Shown here: positions 43,984 through 46,632 of the stretch, piece by piece
Numbering within the stretch: position 1 is the first letter of the stretch
How the letters are laid out: the number at the start of each line of letters is the position of its first letter
Assembly: GCF_014490485.1 (NCBI RefSeq)
Contig: NZ_JACTVA010000046.1
Coordinates: 1-46,632, forward strand
Direction of reading: 5' to 3'
DNA length: 46,632 bases
From: Teichococcus aerophilus
Lineage (GTDB): Bacteria; Pseudomonadota; Alphaproteobacteria; Acetobacterales; Acetobacteraceae
Translations under genes and position numbers: made by a program
Notes under the pieces: generated by a model
Database searches by the model: none
What the model was told of the DNA's origin: nothing
What the model saw: only the letters and a program-made list of their open reading frames with translations

Positions 43984-46317
43984 TTGCACGTCACACGCGC
44001 CATCCTGCTTGCCGCTACCTGCCTTGTCCCGGTGATGCTGTCACCCGCTGCCGAGGCCCAGCCACGGCGGCAGGCTCCAGCCCGCCCGGCCGCCGCCCCG
44101 GGCGATGTGGTCCAGGCGGTTGAGATCCGCGGGAACCAGCGAATCGAGGCGGACACCATCCGCTCCTACATGCTGCTGCAGCCGGGGGATCGCTTCGACA
44201 GCGACCGCCAGGACCGCAGCCTGCGCACCCTGTTCGCCACCGGCCTGTTCCGCGATGTGCAGATCAGCCGCAACGGCAACACGGTCGTCGTGCAGGTGCA
44301 GGAAAACCCGATCGTCAACCAGGTGGTGTTCGAGGGGAACAGCAAGCTCTCGGACGACGTGCTGGGCAAGGAAGTGCAGCTTCGCGCCCGATCGGTCTAC
44401 ACCGACGCCGCGGCGCAGGCGGACCGCACCCGCATCATCGAGATGTACGCCCGCCGCGGCCGCTTCTCCGCCCGCGTCGAGCCGAAGGTCATCCAGCGCG
44501 ACCGCGACCGAGTGGACGTGGTGTTCGAGATCACGGAGGGTGACACCGCCCTGATCTCCCGCATCAACTTCGTCGGCAACGAGGCGTTCTCGGACAGCCG
44601 CCTGAAGGAGATCGTCTCCTCCCGCGAGGAAGCCTGGTACCGGCCCTTCTCCTCCTCCGACACCTATGAGCCGGAGCGCCTGAACTTCGACCGCGAGCTG
44701 CTGCGCCGGTACTACCGCCGCCAGGGCTTCGCCGATGCCGAGGTGACGGGCGCGGCCGCCGAGCTGTCCCCGGACCGCAGCAGCTTCTTCGTTACCTACA
44801 CGATCAACGAAGGCCCGCGTTACCGCATGGCGAAGGTGGACATCACCTCCACCCTGCGCAACGTGACCGCCGACCAGCTGCGCCGCGTCATCGAGATCCA
44901 GTCCGGCGACTGGTACGACGGCGATGCCATCGAGCGCGTGACGCAGGCCATCTCGGACAGCGCCAACACGCAGGGCGCGCCGTTCGTCGAGGTGAACCCG
45001 CGCATCACCCGCAACGTCGAAGGCAAGACCATCGACGTGGTGTTCGAGGTGACCGAGGGCCAGCGCCAGTATGTCGAGCGCATCGACATCACCGGCAACA
45101 CCCGCACGCAGGACCGTGTCATCCGCCGCGAGATGCGCCTGGCCGAGGGCGATGCCTTCAACGCCGTACAGGTGCAGCGCTCCCGCCAGCGTATCCGCGA
45201 CCTGGGCTACTTCGACCCGGGCGTGCAGATCACCAACGTGCAGGGCTCCCGCCCCGACACCACCGTGCTGACCACGACGGTCACCGAGCGTGCGACGGGC
45301 GAGCTGTCGCTGGGTGGTGGTTACTCGACCGATGCGGGCGCGCTGGCCGATGTGGGCCTGCGTGAGCGCAACCTGCTCGGCACCGGCATCGACGGCCGCA
45401 TCAACACGGTCATCGCGCAGCGCCGCAGCCAGGTTGAGATGTCGGTCACCGATCCATCCTTCCTGGATCGCAACCTCGCGCTCGGCTTCGACCTGTACTA
45501 CGTGGTCCGCGACCTGACCGAGTATTCGGGCTACGAGGAGCGCCGCGTCGGTGGCAGCTTCCGTGCCGGCTACGAGTTCAACGAGCGCCTGCGCCAGTCC
45601 TGGGCCTATACCCTGACGCGCCGTAACGTCTTCAACATCGACAGCGATGCCAGCCTGGCCATTCAGGAGCAGCGCGGCGTGACGTGGCTGTCCCAGGTCG
45701 GCCAGACGCTGACCTACGACACTCGCGACTCGCGGCTCGACCCGCGCACCGGCTACGTCATCCGCCTCGGCACCGACCTCGCCGGCCTGGGTGGCGACGT
45801 GGCCTATGTCCGCGCCCGCCTGGATGGCAGCTACTTCATTCCGTTCGAGCGTTGGCTGGGTGACCCGGACTACGTGCTGGCCATCTCCGGCAGCGCCGGC
45901 ATCATGCGCAGCTTCGCCGACAAGCCGGAACGCATCGTCGACCGCTTCTTCCTGGGTGGCGAGAACCTGCGTGGCTTCGCCGTCGCCGGCGCCGGCCCGC
46001 GCGACACCAGCTCGGTCAACCGCGACTCGCTGGGTGGCCGCGTGATGTGGACGCAGAGCACCGAGATGCGCTTCCCGCTGCCGGTGCCGTCCGAGCTCGG
46101 CCTGCTGGGCCGCGCCTTCGTCGATGTCGGTTCGCTCAGCGACGTAGATGCGCGTTCCGGCGTGGTGGACGACTCCAGCCCGCGCGTCGGTGCCGGCGTC
46201 GGCATCTCCTGGCGCAGCCCGTTCGGTCTGATCAACATCGATCTGGCCCAGGCGGTGGTGAAGAAGGACTACGACGAGACGCAGGTCTTCCGTTTCGGCT
46301 TCGGCACCCGCTTCTGA
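43984..46317 (+). CDS. bamA: Outer membrane protein assembly factor BamA
   Basis: 777 aa Omp85 protein that inserts beta-barrel proteins in the outer membrane. Signal peptide about 1-25 (ILLAATCLVPVMLSPAAEAQ). Five POTRA domains from about 35 to 430, with repeated markers such as IRGNQRIEADTIRSYM, FEGNSKLSDDVLGKEV, FVGNEAFSDSRLKEI and ITGNTRTQDRVIRREM. The C-terminal barrel (430-777) contains GGYSTDAGALADVGLRERNL, the LRGF motif in GGENLRGFAVAG, and ends in Phe as expected. Start is TTG at 43984; no strong ribosome binding site is seen. Confidence 0.97.
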   Translation: MHVTRAILLAATCLVPVMLSPAAEAQPRRQAPARPAAAPGDVVQAVEIRGNQRIEADTIRSYMLLQPGDRFDSDRQDRSLRTLFATGLFRDVQISRNGNTVVVQVQENPIVNQVVFEGNSKLSDDVLGKEVQLRARSVYTDAAAQADRTRIIEMYARRGRFSARVEPKVIQRDRDRVDVVFEITEGDTALISRINFVGNEAFSDSRLKEIVSSREEAWYRPFSSSDTYEPERLNFDRELLRRYYRRQGFADAEVTGAAAELSPDRSSFFVTYTINEGPRYRMAKVDITSTLRNVTADQLRRVIEIQSGDWYDGDAIERVTQAISDSANTQGAPFVEVNPRITRNVEGKTIDVVFEVTEGQRQYVERIDITGNTRTQDRVIRREMRLAEGDAFNAVQVQRSRQRIRDLGYFDPGVQITNVQGSRPDTTVLTTTVTERATGELSLGGGYSTDAGALADVGLRERNLLGTGIDGRINTVIAQRRSQVEMSVTDPSFLDRNLALGFDLYYVVRDLTEYSGYEERRVGGSFRAGYEFNERLRQSWAYTLTRRNVFNIDSDASLAIQEQRGVTWLSQVGQTLTYDTRDSRLDPRTGYVIRLGTDLAGLGGDVAYVRARLDGSYFIPFERWLGDPDYVLAISGSAGIMRSFADKPERIVDRFFLGGENLRGFAVAGAGPRDTSSVNRDSLGGRVMWTQSTEMRFPLPVPSELGLLGRAFVDVGSLSDVDARSGVVDDSSPRVGAGVGISWRSPFGLINIDLAQAVVKKDYDETQVFRFGFGTRF

Positions 46318-46344
46318 TTGTGTCCCGGCTGTTTTCACGGCCAA

Positions 46345-46368
46345 CGAAGGGCGGCATGACGCCCTTCG
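46345..46368 (+). terminator. Stem-loop between bamA and skp
   Basis: A perfect 9-bp stem (46345-46353 with 46360-46368) and six-base loop, 27 bases after the bamA stop. No T-run, so it may limit rather than end transcription. Confidence 0.5.
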
Positions 46369-46442
46369 CTCAACATGCTGGCGCGGCCATCCAGGGCGTA
46401 AGCCCGGATGCCGCGACCCGGCTTCCACGGAGTTTTCCCACG

Positions 46443-46632
46443 ATGGCGCGACGCGCACCTGTCGCCCTGGCGGCGATCCTTCTCTCCAGCACTCTGCTGA
46501 GCGGCGCCGCCATGGCTCAGCAGCAGGAATGGTTTGTCCCTGGCCAGGGCCAGGGCGGCGCCCAGCAGCAGCGCCCGGCGCAGCAGCAGCAGCGCCCGCC
46601 GGCGCAGCGGCCGGCCCAGGCGCCGCAGCGCG
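46443..46632 (+). CDS. skp: OmpH/Skp-family periplasmic chaperone, partial (5' end only)
   Basis: The first 63 codons before the window ends. A signal peptide (about 1-25, VALAAILLSSTLLSGAAMA) is followed by a Gln/Pro-rich stretch (QQEWFVPGQGQGG, then QQQRPAQ). Assignment as Skp/OmpH rests mainly on position after bamA, where skp normally lies, and on the secreted N terminus; the conserved Skp helices are beyond the window. ATG at 46443 has CGGAG upstream. Confidence 0.7.
   Translation, partial: MARRAPVALAAILLSSTLLSGAAMAQQQEWFVPGQGQGGAQQQRPAQQQQRPPAQRPAQAPQR

Noticed and set aside
44041-46458. Long minus-strand open frame opposite bamA
   Set aside because: BamA on the plus strand has all expected motifs; the reverse frame is a composition effect.

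Overview
The window looks like a chromosomal segment of a high-GC alphaproteobacterium, most likely an acetic-acid-bacteria relative of the Roseomonas type (Acetobacteraceae). This is inferred from three things. GC content is very high. ProRS is the short form (438 aa). The right half carries the alphaproteobacterial order DUF1467-proS-lolC-lolD-dnaE followed by rpsB-tsf-pyrH-frr-uppS-cdsA-dxr-rseP-bamA-skp. No phage, transposase, CRISPR, tRNA or rRNA is visible.

Left part (1-28 kb) is a metabolic and repair region of short operons. It starts with an SDR dehydrogenase, a lipid A type acyltransferase and an amidohydrolase. Next is a minus-strand unit of a D-aminopeptidase-like hydrolase coupled to an orphan peptide-binding protein, beside a protein that seems to carry a MucR-type tail without its zinc finger. 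A LysR regulator faces wrbA and a ring-cleaving dioxygenase, which looks like a quinone-detoxification module. A phosphonate-type hexapeptide acetyltransferase, a 74-aa small protein and an unknown 214-aa protein lead to citrate synthase. A sixA / degenerate-CYTH-CHAD / nuclease-like operon follows. Then lldD faces an FCD-type GntR regulator.

From 18 to 24.4 kb the minus strand carries an Lhr-type helicase, a DUF1003 membrane protein, the nuclease PdeM, a CPD photolyase and a PPP-type phosphatase; the last three are joined by ATGA overlaps. It reads as a DNA-damage cluster, but the ligase and exonuclease that often accompany the helicase and PdeM are absent here. A dapA-like synthase with a minimal methyltransferase-like partner and an acyltransferase-3 membrane protein complete this part.

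Right part (28-46.6 kb) is all plus-strand and housekeeping: lipoprotein export (Lol), replication (dnaE), translation (proS, rpsB, tsf, frr), UMP kinase, and the envelope genes uppS, cdsA, dxr, rseP, bamA and skp (cut by the window end). Several starts are TTG or GTG and many genes overlap.

The most interesting non-coding signals are a likely small RNA at about 28426-28537 ending in a near-perfect intrinsic terminator, a nested stem structure in the rpsB leader, a hairpin holding the dnaE ribosome binding site, and clean dyads in the wrbA and lldD divergent promoters. I did not find one convincing wholly new system. The best candidates for novelty are the sRNA, the zinc-finger-less MucR-like protein, the degenerate CYTH-CHAD operon and the rearranged repair cluster.
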